Of a DNA stretch of 64,000 nucleotides, positions 18,369-27,803 are shown piece after piece. Source of the stretch: Trinickia sp. Y13 (GTDB taxonomy: Bacteria; Pseudomonadota; Gammaproteobacteria; Burkholderiales; Burkholderiaceae); contig NZ_JAKWFK010000008.1 of NCBI RefSeq assembly GCF_029522115.1, forward strand, positions 1 to 64,000. The letters are read 5' to 3'. A program made the position numbers and the translations under genes. Positions within the stretch are counted from its first letter, which is position 1. Each line of letters begins with the position of its first letter. Under the pieces are notes generated by a model. The model did not search any database. It had not been told where the DNA came from and worked only from the letters and a program-made list of their open reading frames with translations.

Positions 18369-18507
18369 GTCTCGCTCCCATTTTCGATTCGTCGCACAGG
18401 CGCCCGACGTGTGCTGGGAATATCGTGCAACGAAGCGAAGACGGGAGGTTGACCTGCGTCAACGATGAGAGCGAGACACGCATCCTCGATACGTCGAAGC
18501 AATGAGT

Positions 18508-18524
18508 ATGGTGCGTCGCACCAT
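18508..18524. promoter_or_regulatory. Near-perfect 17-nt palindrome upstream of the sugar ABC operon
   Basis: Arms ATGGTGCG and CGCACCAT surround one central T. It lies 140 bp upstream of the binding-protein start and downstream of the convergent-reading lipoprotein terminator region. The symmetry fits a dimeric repressor site; no regulator gene is adjacent to identify it. Confidence 0.45.
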
Positions 18525-18527
18525 GCG

Positions 18528-18555
18528 CCGAGCATCTTCCGGCGAAGATGCTCGG
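18528..18555. terminator. Perfect 12-bp stem-loop after the His-rich lipoprotein gene
   Basis: Arms CCGAGCATCTTC and GAAGATGCTCGG flank a 4-nt loop, starting 17 nt after the stop of the lipoprotein gene on the minus strand. There is no T-tract, so it may act as an mRNA-stabilising hairpin or a weak terminator rather than a classical intrinsic terminator. Confidence 0.5.
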
Positions 18556-18571
18556 TCGCGAGCGGCGCTAT

Positions 18572-19756
18572 TTACTGCGGCTCATACCACGAGTAAGTCG
18601 CGAGCGTGCTCACGGCGGGCGTGCCGATCTGCAACGTGACGTCGCGATGCGAGGTCAACGTGATCGCGCGCAAATCGCCCATGTAGCGGCGTGCTTCGCC
18701 GTTGTCGTTGATGTAGGCAACGACATCGCCCGTGATGCCGGCAACGTTCGTGCTCGTCAACGGCTGGCCCCAAATGTCGAAGAAGGCGCCGAGCGTGAAG
18801 TTCTTCACGCTCGGCGCTTCGATATGGATGATGCCGGTCTGGTCGTGCGTATGCATCTCGTAGTCGCACGAGGACAGGATCCCGATGTTCTTGGGCAGCG
18901 CCAGCCACTTGCCGTTGTTGATGATCGCAAGATGCGCATGCACGTGGTAGTTGACCGACATGCCCGGTGCGCAGGTCAGCCCGTCGACATCAGCGCCGGT
19001 GCCGCCAGAGGACGTATTGCCGTCGGGCCAGAAAGCCGTCCCCACCACGCCGCCGTAGCTGAGCGTGATCGGGTTCGGGTCGAACGCAGGCGGGTCGCTC
19101 CACGTGTAGGTGGGAATTTGCGCGAGCGGCGTGCCGAGCACGATCGTCACTTCGCCGTGCGGCGGCAGCACCAGGCTAGAGAGGTCGCCCGTGTACTTGG
19201 TAAGCGTGCCGCCGTCGTTGACGTACACCGTGACCGAAGACGCCTGCAGCCCCGCCACGTTGGTGGTCGTGAGCGGCTCGCCCCAGACCGAGAAGAACTG
19301 CCCCAGCGTGTACGACGCGCCGCTCGTCGTATCCATGCGGATCTTGCCCGTTTCGTCTACCGTATTGAGCGGATACACGCAGCCTTTAGGCGCAGCGATC
19401 GTTGGCGTTACGGTGCCGATGTTCGCGGGCACGGCAACTTGCGTCCCGTTCATGAAGATCGACAGATGGGTGTAGCTATAGCTGTTGCCGGCCGTCGCGC
19501 AATTGAGCGTGCCGACGGCTTGGCCTTGTCCGCCCGTCGTCGTCGAGCCCGCTTGCCAGTTCTCTTTGCCAAGCGTGGCGCCGTCGACGACGGCGGTCGC
19601 GGCCGCCAGCGTCGGCGAAGAAGAACCGCCGGACGTGCTACTGCCCGCGCTGCTGCCCGCGCCCGGGGAGCCACCGTCACCGCCGCCTCCGCCGCAGCCT
19701 GCGAGCGCCAGCACGGCGCCCATCGCAATCAAACGTGAACTGAAGTTGTGCAACAT
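18572..19756 (-). CDS. Lipoprotein with two diverged copies of a His-rich domain
   Basis: A 394-residue lipoprotein (lipobox LAGC, Cys21) with a Gly/Ser linker and two homologous repeats, about 80-220 and 255-392. Both contain HLxI..NG...P.NIG, TLGxFF..WG.PLT.TNVAG, an N-D-x-G turn, Y-x-GDL, and an ending GTP....TY.W. The second repeat has a full His set (His271, His273, His275, His302, His304, His311) and Cys262/Cys297. The first keeps only His97 but retains Cys86/Cys126. The His set resembles a metal site; this domain recurs in bacterial and archaeal hypothetical proteins, with no function known to me. ATG at 19756 has AGAGG upstream; the longer open frame above it lacks a signal. Confidence 0.8.
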   Translation of the reverse strand: MLHNFSSRLIAMGAVLALAGCGGGGGDGGSPGAGSSAGSSTSGGSSSPTLAAATAVVDGATLGKENWQAGSTTTGGQGQAVGTLNCATAGNSYSYTHLSIFMNGTQVAVPANIGTVTPTIAAPKGCVYPLNTVDETGKIRMDTTSGASYTLGQFFSVWGEPLTTTNVAGLQASSVTVYVNDGGTLTKYTGDLSSLVLPPHGEVTIVLGTPLAQIPTYTWSDPPAFDPNPITLSYGGVVGTAFWPDGNTSSGGTGADVDGLTCAPGMSVNYHVHAHLAIINNGKWLALPKNIGILSSCDYEMHTHDQTGIIHIEAPSVKNFTLGAFFDIWGQPLTSTNVAGITGDVVAYINDNGEARRYMGDLRAITLTSHRDVTLQIGTPAVSTLATYSWYEPQ

Positions 19757-20177
19757 GTCGCCTCTGCCTTTGATAGTCGATGTTGAATTGAATGCAGGCA
19801 TGCCTTCGATGCAGACATTCTTCGCCGGCCGTGAAGACGCAAAGGCGCCACGGACCGAAGCCAATGAGTGTGTCTGCCTAGATGGCTGCGTTGCGCGGCA
19901 TGTGAAGCCATGAGGTGCATGGCGGAACACGCCGGCGCTCGATGGCTCGCACGAATGCTCGCGCATGAGCCGCATTGCTTGCGTTCCCGGTCTTAGGCCG
20001 GGACGATTGGTCTCGCCGCACGAATACGCGGTAGATGAGGGTCGGAGCTTGTTTCTATCTATGCGAGACAAGCGTAGCCGCGTGGTTTTTATGCGGCAAG
20101 GAAAAAAAGTCGAGCGTGGGGCAGCCGCAAGCGAGGGTGGCTCGAGACGTGACGTTAAAAAAATCGAAAAAAATTCG
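19757..20177. other. 421-bp gap between the His-rich lipoprotein and the DUF445 gene
   Basis: It must carry the lipoprotein promoter and the 3' end of the DUF445 transcript. On the minus strand two T-runs (complement of 20157-20174) follow the DUF445 stop and could help termination, but I see no convincing stem. No coding feature is supported here. Confidence 0.5.
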
Positions 20178-21455
20178 TTAAAACATCAGGACGTCCATTG
20201 CATGGAGCACGAGCCCCACGATGCCGCCAATGAGCGTGCCGTTGATGCGAACGAATTGCAGATCGCGCCCGACTTCGATTTCTATCTTGTGCGTGACCGT
20301 TTCGGCATCCCAATGCCTGACCGTGTCCGAGATCAGGCGGGCAATCGCATGGCGCTGAGCGCCGACGATCGCGAGCGTCGTTTCGCGCAACCATGCGTTC
20401 AGGCGCTCGCGCATGGGGACGTCTTCCTCCAAACCGGCAGCGATGCCCGCGACGGCCTTTTCGATGCGGGTCCCAATGTGCGAACCGGGCGATGCGATGT
20501 CGTGCTCGATGCTCGCTTTGATGTCGCGCCAGATCGTTTTCAGATAGTCCTTCAGGGCCGGGTGATCGAGCATGCGCTCTTTCAGCGCCTCCCATTTCGC
20601 GAGGTAATCGGGCGAGGTCTTCAACTCGGTCACGAACTGACGGATTGCATCGTCGAAGCCCCGCCGCCACGCGTGATCGGGATTTTCGCTGAGGTTTTTC
20701 AGCGTCTCGTCGACGACCGCGATCAAGTTGTCGGAGACCTTTTCGTCGATCGACAGCTTCTTCCACAGCCATGCCGTGCTTTCGCGCACGCGCTGCCGAA
20801 TCAGCGGCTTGTGCTCCTCGAACAGCAGCGTCAATTGCCGCAGCAGTTCTGTCACCACGGCCTGATGGCGATTGTCTTGCAGCAGCGTCTCCGCAATCGT
20901 GCCGACCACGAGCGGCGTGTCGACCTCGCGCACGCGCCGCGACAGGTTCGCGTGAATGAAGCGCCGAACCTCCTCGTCGTCGACCGTTGCGAGCAGGCGC
21001 GGAAGCACATCGAGCGTCCATTGGGCGATTTGGCGCTGACGCGCCGGCTCCGACAACCACCGGGCGAATTGCGCGGCGAAGTCGATCCGTTCGAGCTTGG
21101 CGGCGATGAGTTCGGGTGCGAGGAAGTTCGTCTCGACGAACTTCGCCAGGTTTTCGCCGATGCGATCCTTGTTGCGCGGGATGATGGCCGTATGCGGTAG
21201 CGGCAGCCGCAACGGATGCCGAAACAACGCCGTGACGGCGAACCAATCGGCGATGCCGCCTACCATGGCCGCTTCCGCCAGTGCCCGCACGTAGCCGAGC
21301 ACGGGGTGGGCAGGCTCGTAGGCCCGGGCTAGCAGGTACACGCAGGCCATCGCGCCCAACAGGGCGGTAGCCAGGCGCTTCATGCGCGCATAAGCCTGGG
21401 TTTTATCGCTCGCATTCGTTGCGCCATACCCCGGCGACGGCGGTGTCTGTTCCAT
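20178..21455 (-). CDS. DUF445 family membrane protein (YjiN type)
   Basis: A 425-residue protein with an N-terminal membrane helix (ATALLGAMACVYLLA), the family hallmark ALAEAAMVGGIADWFAVTALF, a long alpha-helical middle, and a C-terminal hydrophobic helix (LIGGIVGLVLHAMDVL) preceded by the conserved DLQFVRINGT. DUF445 proteins are inner-membrane proteins of unknown biochemical role. ATG at 21455 with GAGGA upstream is preferred over a TTG ten codons earlier. No operon partner. Confidence 0.88.
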   Translation of the reverse strand: MEQTPPSPGYGATNASDKTQAYARMKRLATALLGAMACVYLLARAYEPAHPVLGYVRALAEAAMVGGIADWFAVTALFRHPLRLPLPHTAIIPRNKDRIGENLAKFVETNFLAPELIAAKLERIDFAAQFARWLSEPARQRQIAQWTLDVLPRLLATVDDEEVRRFIHANLSRRVREVDTPLVVGTIAETLLQDNRHQAVVTELLRQLTLLFEEHKPLIRQRVRESTAWLWKKLSIDEKVSDNLIAVVDETLKNLSENPDHAWRRGFDDAIRQFVTELKTSPDYLAKWEALKERMLDHPALKDYLKTIWRDIKASIEHDIASPGSHIGTRIEKAVAGIAAGLEEDVPMRERLNAWLRETTLAIVGAQRHAIARLISDTVRHWDAETVTHKIEIEVGRDLQFVRINGTLIGGIVGLVLHAMDVLMF

Positions 21456-21755
21456 CGGCTGATCCTCGGCATTTCCTCTGAGCAAACGGCGCTCTCGCCC
21501 GAAACTGCAAGGCTACCCGATCTCGCGCGCCGGCCGCGCCGGGGCGCGGCTGCTCTGCGAGCAGTCACCCTTGCAACATTCTCAATCGTCAGATTTTTCA
21601 GGGTTATCCCCGCGCGGTCGACAAAAATACTGCATTAGGAGCAACCCCCCCTCCAGAACCGCGGCGTCGCGCCGTTAAACAATCGGGAACCATATCTGGT
21701 TGAGATGCTGGCCGCTCGCCCAACGAGCATGCGGCCGATTGCTTGAGAGGGAAGT

Positions 21756-23315
21756 GTGGATCGGTTAACGCTCGGTAAAAAATTGGGATTGGCTTTGCTC
21801 GTGATGTGGCTCGGCCTGTTGTTTTTCGCCGCGTTCGCGGCATTTCAAACGCGTGAAACGATGCTGGCCGGGCGCCAAGCGGCCGTGCGCAATATCGTGG
21901 AAGCCGGAGCCGGGGTGGTCGCGCAGTTTCAGCAAATGGCCGAACGCCACGAAATCTCGGAGGACGAAGCCAAGCACCGCGCGATGGCGCGGCTTGCCGG
22001 GATGCGCTACCCCGGTAATGGCTACCTCTTCATCACCGACGCAAACTGCGTCGTGATCATGCATCCGGTTCTGCCCGATCTCGTGAACAAGGACCAGAGC
22101 AAGTACAAGGACGTGAACGGCAAGTACCTGTTCGTCGAATTGGTGAAGGTTGCGCGGGAGAACGGACAGGGCTTTGTCGACTACATGGCGCGGCTGCCGG
22201 GCAAATCGACCGAAGTGCCGAAGATTTCCTATGTCAAGCGTTTCGAGCCATGGGATTGGTACATTGCTTCGGGTGTCTATATCGACGATATCAATGCCGC
22301 GTTTCGCGTTCGTTTGCTCGGATACCTGCTGACGACGCTCGTCATCGGCATTGTCAGCTCGTTCGCGCTCTTCATCATCATCCGCAACGTCCAACGCAGC
22401 CTGGGCGGTGAGCCGGCCTACGCAGCGGCGGTGGCCGAATCGATCGCGACCGGCGATCTGACGCATGAAGTCGAAGTGCGCGAAGGCGATCGCGGCAGCA
22501 TGGTGCTCGCGATGCAGCGCATGCAGCATCGTTTGGCGGAAACCATGCAACGCATCCACGTGGGCGCGGAGACCATCAAGGACGCCGCGCAGCAAATCGC
22601 GGCCGGCAACATGGATCTGTCCTCGCGAACCGAGGAGCAGGCGTCGTCGCTTGGCGAAACGGCGGCGAGCATGGAACAGCTCACCGCGACGGTCAAGCAG
22701 AATGCGGACAACGCGCGCCAGGCCAATCAGATGGCGGCCGACACCTCGCGGATCGCGGGCGAGGGCGGCGAAGCCGTGCAGCAAGTGGTGACGACGATGC
22801 AAAGCATCGCTGCCAGCTCGGTGCGCGTGGTCGACATCATCTCCGTCATCGAAGGCATCGCGTTTCAAACCAACATTCTCGCGTTGAACGCGGCCGTGGA
22901 AGCGGCGCGCGCGGGCGAGCAGGGCCGGGGCTTTGCCGTCGTGGCTGGCGAAGTGCGCAATTTGGCGCGGCGCAGCTCGGATGCGGCCAAGGAAATCAAG
23001 GCGCTCATCGAGGAATCGGTCGGCAGCGTCGAGAACGGCAAGACACTGGTCGAAACCGCCGGTAGCAAGATGGATTCGCTCGTGCATTCGGTCAAGCGCG
23101 TGACCGACATCATCAGCGAAATCTCGGCGGCATCTGAAGAGCAAAGCCGCGGCATCGAGCAAGTGAACGTCGCGATCGCACAGATGGATCAAACCACGCA
23201 GCAGAACGCGGCGATGGTCGAGCAAGCCGCTGGCGCGGCGCAATCGATGCAGGAGCAAGCGAGCTTGCTTGCCGATGTCGTCAGCACCTTCCGCGTGCGC
23301 GGTACGGGGCACTGA
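21756..23315 (+). CDS. Methyl-accepting chemotaxis protein with periplasmic Cache domain
   Basis: A 519-residue chemoreceptor. A membrane helix (residues about 10-30) is followed by a periplasmic single Cache (sCache_2) domain ([23 protein letters not shown]), a second helix near 190-212, a HAMP segment ([13 protein letters not shown]) and a cytoplasmic signalling region with the hairpin tip [20 protein letters not shown]. It would transmit ligand binding to CheA/CheW; sCache_2 receptors often sense small carboxylates. No C-terminal pentapeptide for CheR docking is present. Start is GTG with GAGAGGGA upstream. Confidence 0.93.
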   Translation: MDRLTLGKKLGLALLVMWLGLLFFAAFAAFQTRETMLAGRQAAVRNIVEAGAGVVAQFQQMAERHEISEDEAKHRAMARLAGMRYPGNGYLFITDANCVVIMHPVLPDLVNKDQSKYKDVNGKYLFVELVKVARENGQGFVDYMARLPGKSTEVPKISYVKRFEPWDWYIASGVYIDDINAAFRVRLLGYLLTTLVIGIVSSFALFIIIRNVQRSLGGEPAYAAAVAESIATGDLTHEVEVREGDRGSMVLAMQRMQHRLAETMQRIHVGAETIKDAAQQIAAGNMDLSSRTEEQASSLGETAASMEQLTATVKQNADNARQANQMAADTSRIAGEGGEAVQQVVTTMQSIAASSVRVVDIISVIEGIAFQTNILALNAAVEAARAGEQGRGFAVVAGEVRNLARRSSDAAKEIKALIEESVGSVENGKTLVETAGSKMDSLVHSVKRVTDIISEISAASEEQSRGIEQVNVAIAQMDQTTQQNAAMVEQAAGAAQSMQEQASLLADVVSTFRVRGTGH

Positions 23316-23354
23316 GACGCGCGCAAGGCGCATGCGCTGCTTCGGGGCGCTTGG

Positions 23355-24416
23355 TCAAGCGTGGCGGGGCAGTCGTAGCAGATCGAGCAGCGCGCGCGCC
23401 TGTTCGTCGATGTCGGCGTCGTTGGGCCGCAGCACGAATTGCGTGGCCCGCGGCAGCTCGGAGAAATGCCCGGTGCTGCTGCGAGCATAAGCCGGGTCGT
23501 AATGAAGCTCGATCAGCTCGCCGAACAGGGGGGCGCGCTCGCCTTCGTCGACGAGACGGCACCAGCGCTCCACGCGCTCTCGGCTATGCAAGCCGATCAA
23601 CTTTCTCAGCTGCCCCTTGAAGGCGTCGGGCGTGTCGAACAGATGCGCGTAATCGTCGAGCAAGAACGCGATGCGCTCGTCCCGATGCGCCTGCACGGCC
23701 ACGCAGGGCGAACGGTGCATTGCCGCGAGCAAGGCGTCGGGCAGCTTCACGCGGCCGATCGCGCGGCTTTCCGCTTCGACGAAGACGGGCCGTTCGGGCG
23801 AGAAGCTGCGTAGCGCCGCGGCCAGCGCCGTGTCGAACGCTTTTTGCGAAGGTTGCGCTTCGCCTTTGAGCGCGCCGAGCAGCGAGCCCCGGTGCGCGGC
23901 CAATCGTTCTAGATCCAGCGCCTGTGCGCCCGCGCCTTCGAGCGCGCCGAGCAGGCGCGTCTTACCGCTGCCTGTCGCGCCCGTCAGCACGATGTATTGG
24001 AATTGCTGCGGCAACGTCGCCAATTCGTCGATCACGGCGCGACGATACGTCTTGTAGCCGCCGTCGAGCCGGCGTGCTTGCCAGCCCATCAGATTGAGCC
24101 AGACAGCCAACGACTCGGAGCGTTTTCCGCCGCGCCAACAATAGACGAGCGGCCGCCACCCGCGCGGACGATCGGCGAATGTCGTTTCCAGATGGCGTGC
24201 AATGTTGCGCGCGACCATAGCCGCGCCGATACGTGTGGCTTCGAATGCCGACGACTGGACGTAAAGCGTGCCGACCACGACGCGTTCTTCATTGGTCAGC
24301 ACTGGCGCATTGATGGCGCCGGGGATGTGGTCTTCCGCAAATTCCAGCGGGGTGCGCACGTCGACGACTTCGGTGAAATCGGCCAGGCGATCGAGGGTGA
24401 CGCTGAGGTCTTTCAA
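23355..24416 (-). CDS. mnmH: tRNA 2-selenouridine synthase
   Basis: A 353-residue two-domain enzyme (also SelU/YbbB) that converts 2-thiouridine at tRNA wobble position 34 to 2-selenouridine via a geranylated intermediate. The N-terminal rhodanese domain has catalytic Cys93 in VYCWRGGKRS. A P-loop domain follows with GATGSGKT (146-153). Length matches the family. It uses selenophosphate, made by SelD, whose gene starts at the right edge of this window. It is divergent from yjbQ. Confidence 0.93.
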   Translation of the reverse strand: MKDLSVTLDRLADFTEVVDVRTPLEFAEDHIPGAINAPVLTNEERVVVGTLYVQSSAFEATRIGAAMVARNIARHLETTFADRPRGWRPLVYCWRGGKRSESLAVWLNLMGWQARRLDGGYKTYRRAVIDELATLPQQFQYIVLTGATGSGKTRLLGALEGAGAQALDLERLAAHRGSLLGALKGEAQPSQKAFDTALAAALRSFSPERPVFVEAESRAIGRVKLPDALLAAMHRSPCVAVQAHRDERIAFLLDDYAHLFDTPDAFKGQLRKLIGLHSRERVERWCRLVDEGERAPLFGELIELHYDPAYARSSTGHFSELPRATQFVLRPNDADIDEQARALLDLLRLPRHA

Positions 24417-24565
24417 GGGCGGAAAAATCGAGAGAGAATCTGGCGCCGATTATGACATGCCGCGCTGGCGGGCCGGCGAACGCCCGAGCGCGCAGCTTGC
24501 ATGGCCTATGCTTATCGCTTTCGGGGCCCCCAACCGGCGCCCCTCGTTCGAGAGAGGAAGACACG

Positions 24566-24985
24566 ATGCGCCAGGCGTTGGAACATCTGCGAATCGACGT
24601 GCGCGGACGCGGGCTCGTCGAAATCACCGCACAAGTGCGCGACTACGTTGCGCGCCAATCGATCGAGACGGGCTTGCTGACGCTGTTTTGCCGCCATACG
24701 TCCGCCTCGCTACTGATTCAGGAAAACGCGGATCCTTCGGTGCGACGCGATCTGGAGCGCTACTTCGCGACGATCGCGCCCGAGGACCCGCAACGTTACG
24801 AACACGATACGGAGGGCCCGGACGATATGCCCGCGCACCTGCGCACGGCATTGACGCAAGTGCAGTTGTCGATCCCGATCGAGCACGCTGCGCTGGTACT
24901 GGGCACGTGGCAGGGCATCTATCTGTTCGAGCATCGTCATCAAGCCCACCGGCGCGACATCGTGATGCACGTGGTCGGCGAATAG
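24566..24985 (+). CDS. YjbQ family protein (UPF0047)
   Basis: A 139-residue protein with the full UPF0047 signature: FCRHTSASLLIQENADPSVRRDLE, then DDMPAHLRTAL and LGTWQGIYLFEHR. E. coli YjbQ has weak thiamin-phosphate synthase activity in vitro; the physiological role is unsettled. GAGAGGAAG precedes the ATG. Monocistronic, facing away from mnmH. Confidence 0.9.
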   Translation: MRQALEHLRIDVRGRGLVEITAQVRDYVARQSIETGLLTLFCRHTSASLLIQENADPSVRRDLERYFATIAPEDPQRYEHDTEGPDDMPAHLRTALTQVQLSIPIEHAALVLGTWQGIYLFEHRHQAHRRDIVMHVVGE

Positions 24986-25061
24986 GTCGCGCAAGCGTCT
25001 GGCGCGATCGCGCCTCCCGGGGGCGGGCCGCCGGCGCGCGTTGCGACGGCTCCGTTTGCGC

Positions 25062-26774
25062 TCAGCCCAGGTCTAGGGCTTGCGTCAGGTCGCCCGGCGG
25101 GTTATCGCCTCTTGCGGCGAAGGCCCGATTGCGGCTCGCCACGCCGTCGAGCGGCGCGAGGCCGTGGACGCGATCGATGAAGCGCAGGATCGAGTTCGTG
25201 TCGTAGAAGGTGTGGTCGACGACGCCCTTCTTCGCGAACGGCGCGATGACGAGCGCGGGAACGCGCGATCCGGGCCCCCAGCGATCGCCCTTGGGCGGCG
25301 CGACCGGGTCCCACCAGCCGCCATTCTCGTCGTGCGTCATGATGATGACCGTCTCGGCCCATTGCGGGCCCATGCGAATACGGTCGATAACGTGCGCGAT
25401 GTGCCGGTCGCCCGATTCGATGTCCGCATAGCCCGCGTGCATGTTCAGATCGCCTTGGGGCTTATAGAACGTCACCGCGGGCAGCCGTCCAGCATCGATG
25501 TCGGCGATGAACCGGTTCGTCGCTGCGTCGTTGCCGATGCCGGCGTCGCGTAGATGCCGTTCGCGCTTGGCCGTGCCCGGCGCATAGTTTGCGAAGTAAT
25601 TGAACGGTTGATGGTGGTATTGGAAGTCGGGCGACATGCCCGTATCGCGGTGCTCGAGCGCGTATTGCCAACCGCCGCTGTACCACGCCCAGTCGATGCC
25701 TTTCGCCGAGAGGCGGTCGCCGATCGTCGCGTACGTTTGCGGCGGCATCACGCGCGGGTTGGTGGGGTCGGCGAGCGCCGCATCCCCGCCGGGCGCCGGG
25801 GCGACGTAGCTCGGCTGATACGGCGGCGCCATGGTGTTGACGGCATAACCATCCGGCGTGAACGCGCCATCGCGCACGAACTTGGGCGGGCCGCCGAGCG
25901 CCGACGCTTCGCTCTCTGGCGCAAGCTTGAGCCGTGTGCCGAGCGCATCGTTCCCTTCGAGCACCGACACCAAATGCTTGGCGGGGCTCGCCGCGATGTT
26001 CGGATAGAACGGCGCCTGCGCGGAAATCAAGAAGATATGGTTCAGCCACGAGCCGCCGAATGCCGCCATGAAGAAGTTGTCGCATAGTGTGTATTGCTGT
26101 GCGAGATTCCAAAGCCGAAGCGACTGTGCCGAATTGCGGTAATGCCCCATGACGAGCGCGCCCGCATCGGCCCACGCAACGAATTGATCGTTGCGGCCGC
26201 CGTTGATTTGCATTTGGTTTTGATAGAAGCGGTGCCACAAGTCGCGCGTGATGACGCCGTTGGGCAGCGGGCGGCCGCGTGCGTCCGACACTAGGAAAGG
26301 CCGGTTCGGCAACCCCGTGATGTCGTCCTCGCCGATCAGATAACGGCTCGTGCCGACTTGTTGCGCCTGAGGCACGAGGCCACCCCAAATCTTCGGCAGG
26401 TAGGGCAGTGCGGTTTTGCCGTCGCGGTCCAACTGCACCGGCGCGCCGGTCGCCGCGGCGGCGAGCGGGTGTTGCACGCCCGGGAAGTCGCCGTAAAGGT
26501 TCGCGAAGCTACGGTTTTCCGCATAGATCACGACGATGTGACGCACGTGCGCGCGCAAGGCTTGGTCGAGTTGCGCATCGGCGGCGGGATGAGCGATCGC
26601 TCGGTCGTGCGGCGGCACGCCGCCGGTCGAGGTAGCGCAGGCGGGAAGCGCGAGCCCCATGCCCACGGCGGCTAGACCGCCGAGCACGCGGCGCCGTTCG
26701 GGGTTTTCCGGTTGATCCGAATTACGATCTTGCGGGGCTTCGGTTGAAGTGACGTTCGGCGTTTCGTTCTTCAT
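25062..26774 (-). CDS. AcpA/phospholipase C-type acid phosphatase, Tat-exported lipoprotein
   Basis: A 570-residue phosphoesterase superfamily enzyme related to Francisella AcpA and bacterial phospholipases C. Residues ENRSFANLYGDFPG hold the metal-binding Glu-Asn pair, AFGGSWLNH contains the candidate nucleophile Ser, and THDENGGWWD gives the Asp-Glu metal ligands near the C terminus. The N terminus has a twin-arginine motif (RRRVLGGLA) and a lipobox ending LPAC, so export folded by Tat and lipid anchoring are likely. ATG at 26774 has GGAGA upstream. Substrate specificity cannot be read from sequence; role in phosphate scavenging is inferred. Confidence 0.87.
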   Translation of the reverse strand: MKNETPNVTSTEAPQDRNSDQPENPERRRVLGGLAAVGMGLALPACATSTGGVPPHDRAIAHPAADAQLDQALRAHVRHIVVIYAENRSFANLYGDFPGVQHPLAAAATGAPVQLDRDGKTALPYLPKIWGGLVPQAQQVGTSRYLIGEDDITGLPNRPFLVSDARGRPLPNGVITRDLWHRFYQNQMQINGGRNDQFVAWADAGALVMGHYRNSAQSLRLWNLAQQYTLCDNFFMAAFGGSWLNHIFLISAQAPFYPNIAASPAKHLVSVLEGNDALGTRLKLAPESEASALGGPPKFVRDGAFTPDGYAVNTMAPPYQPSYVAPAPGGDAALADPTNPRVMPPQTYATIGDRLSAKGIDWAWYSGGWQYALEHRDTGMSPDFQYHHQPFNYFANYAPGTAKRERHLRDAGIGNDAATNRFIADIDAGRLPAVTFYKPQGDLNMHAGYADIESGDRHIAHVIDRIRMGPQWAETVIIMTHDENGGWWDPVAPPKGDRWGPGSRVPALVIAPFAKKGVVDHTFYDTNSILRFIDRVHGLAPLDGVASRNRAFAARGDNPPGDLTQALDLG

Positions 26775-27083
26775 CGGCAGATCTCCGTCGGGTGCCGTGA
26801 GTTGGCGCGCGAGCGGGTGCATTCGCGCAGGCGGTTTGCCGCCGAGCGGGCCAAGCGCGGCGGCTACGTCGATACGCGCGACATGGTACCCCGGCTTCGG
26901 CGTTGGGCGATGGCTTTCGATCCTATGCAGCTTGAGGGGCGGCGGCGGGAGGATCGGGCGCAACGGGCGGTCGCGATGCGACGCGTGGCGATCGTCGTTC
27001 GACGCGCAACGGCGCAGTGATCGATGCGTTTGCGCTATGCTGTGCCGCTTCCCAGTTTCCCTTCCTCAAAAGGACCTCGCACC
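26775..27083. other. 309-bp divergent intergenic region
   Basis: It separates the phosphatase (minus) from the DUF1697 gene (plus). It must hold both promoters. I see no clear -35/-10 pair, Pho-box-like repeat or hairpin; the stretch is G-rich and uninformative. Confidence 0.5.
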
Positions 27084-27611
27084 GTGCGTCGATACGTAGC
27101 TTTTCTCCGCGGCGTCAGCCCCATGAACGCGAAGATGGCCGAATTGAAACTGGCGTTCGAAGGCGCGGGTTTCGATGCGGTGAGAACGGTGCTCTCGAGC
27201 GGCAACGTCGTGTTCCAGGCGCGCGCGGCTTCGATCGGGTCGATCGAACGCAAAGCGGAAGTGGCGATGCAGTCTCACTTGCCGCGCAGCTTTTTGACGA
27301 TCGTACGCAGTACCGACGAGTTGCAAGCGATGCTCGATGCCGATCCTTACGCGCAGTTCGATGTGCCAGCCGGCGCAAAGCGCATCGTGACGTTCTTTCG
27401 CGACGCTGCGCGGCACGAGGTGTCGTTGCCGCTTTCGCTCAATGACGTCAACGTCTTTGCCGCGGGTGAATATCACGCGTTGGCCGCTTACGTGCCGAGT
27501 CCCACCTCGCCGACATCGCTCGGGCTGCTCGAGAAAACGTTCGGCAAGAACGTCACGACCCGCACGTGGGACACGATTCGCAAGTGCGTCGCAGCTTCGA
27601 TGCGCGAGTGA
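27084..27611 (+). CDS. DUF1697 family protein
   Basis: A 175-residue cytoplasmic protein beginning RRYVAFLRGVSP and with the family pattern MAELKLAFEGAGFDAVRTVLSSGNVVF, ending RTWDTIRKC. DUF1697 proteins are widespread, small alpha/beta proteins without an assigned function. GTG at 27084 is preferred since AAGGA lies upstream and homology starts there. No clear operon partner; the next gene starts 192 nt later with its own ribosome site. Confidence 0.85.
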   Translation: MRRYVAFLRGVSPMNAKMAELKLAFEGAGFDAVRTVLSSGNVVFQARAASIGSIERKAEVAMQSHLPRSFLTIVRSTDELQAMLDADPYAQFDVPAGAKRIVTFFRDAARHEVSLPLSLNDVNVFAAGEYHALAAYVPSPTSPTSLGLLEKTFGKNVTTRTWDTIRKCVAASMRE

Positions 27612-27752
27612 CCGCAGGCTGAGAAGACGCCATGCGCGCGAGCCCGTGCGTTTCGGGCCGAGGCGGGCTCCGGCGCGCGCGATGCTAGGGATCTAGGGAT
27701 ATCGGCAAGCTCGACAAGGTCGATAAGCATCCCTTAAGGCGATCCCGGGATA

Positions 27753-27769
27753 ATGCGACGCATTCGCAT
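27753..27769. promoter_or_regulatory. Inverted repeat upstream of the four-repeat membrane protein gene
   Basis: Arms ATGCGA and TCGCAT are separated by 5 nt, 35 nt before the ATG at 27804, between the likely promoter and the AGGAG ribosome site. Possible operator or leader hairpin; regulator unknown. Confidence 0.35.
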
Positions 27770-27803
27770 ATAGCCGCCCTCTACCGAGTTAGGAGAACAT
27801 CGC

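Noticed and set aside
25001-25014. Perfect 14-bp palindrome GGCGCGATCGCGCC between yjbQ and the acid phosphatase gene
   Set aside because: All-GC palindromes of this type are frequent by chance in such DNA; lies between convergent stops without a T-tract.
27612-27803. Possible metal-sensing riboswitch upstream of the four-repeat membrane protein
   Set aside because: I could not find the conserved loops of the yybP-ykoY (manganese) or other known classes; only a simple dyad is visible.
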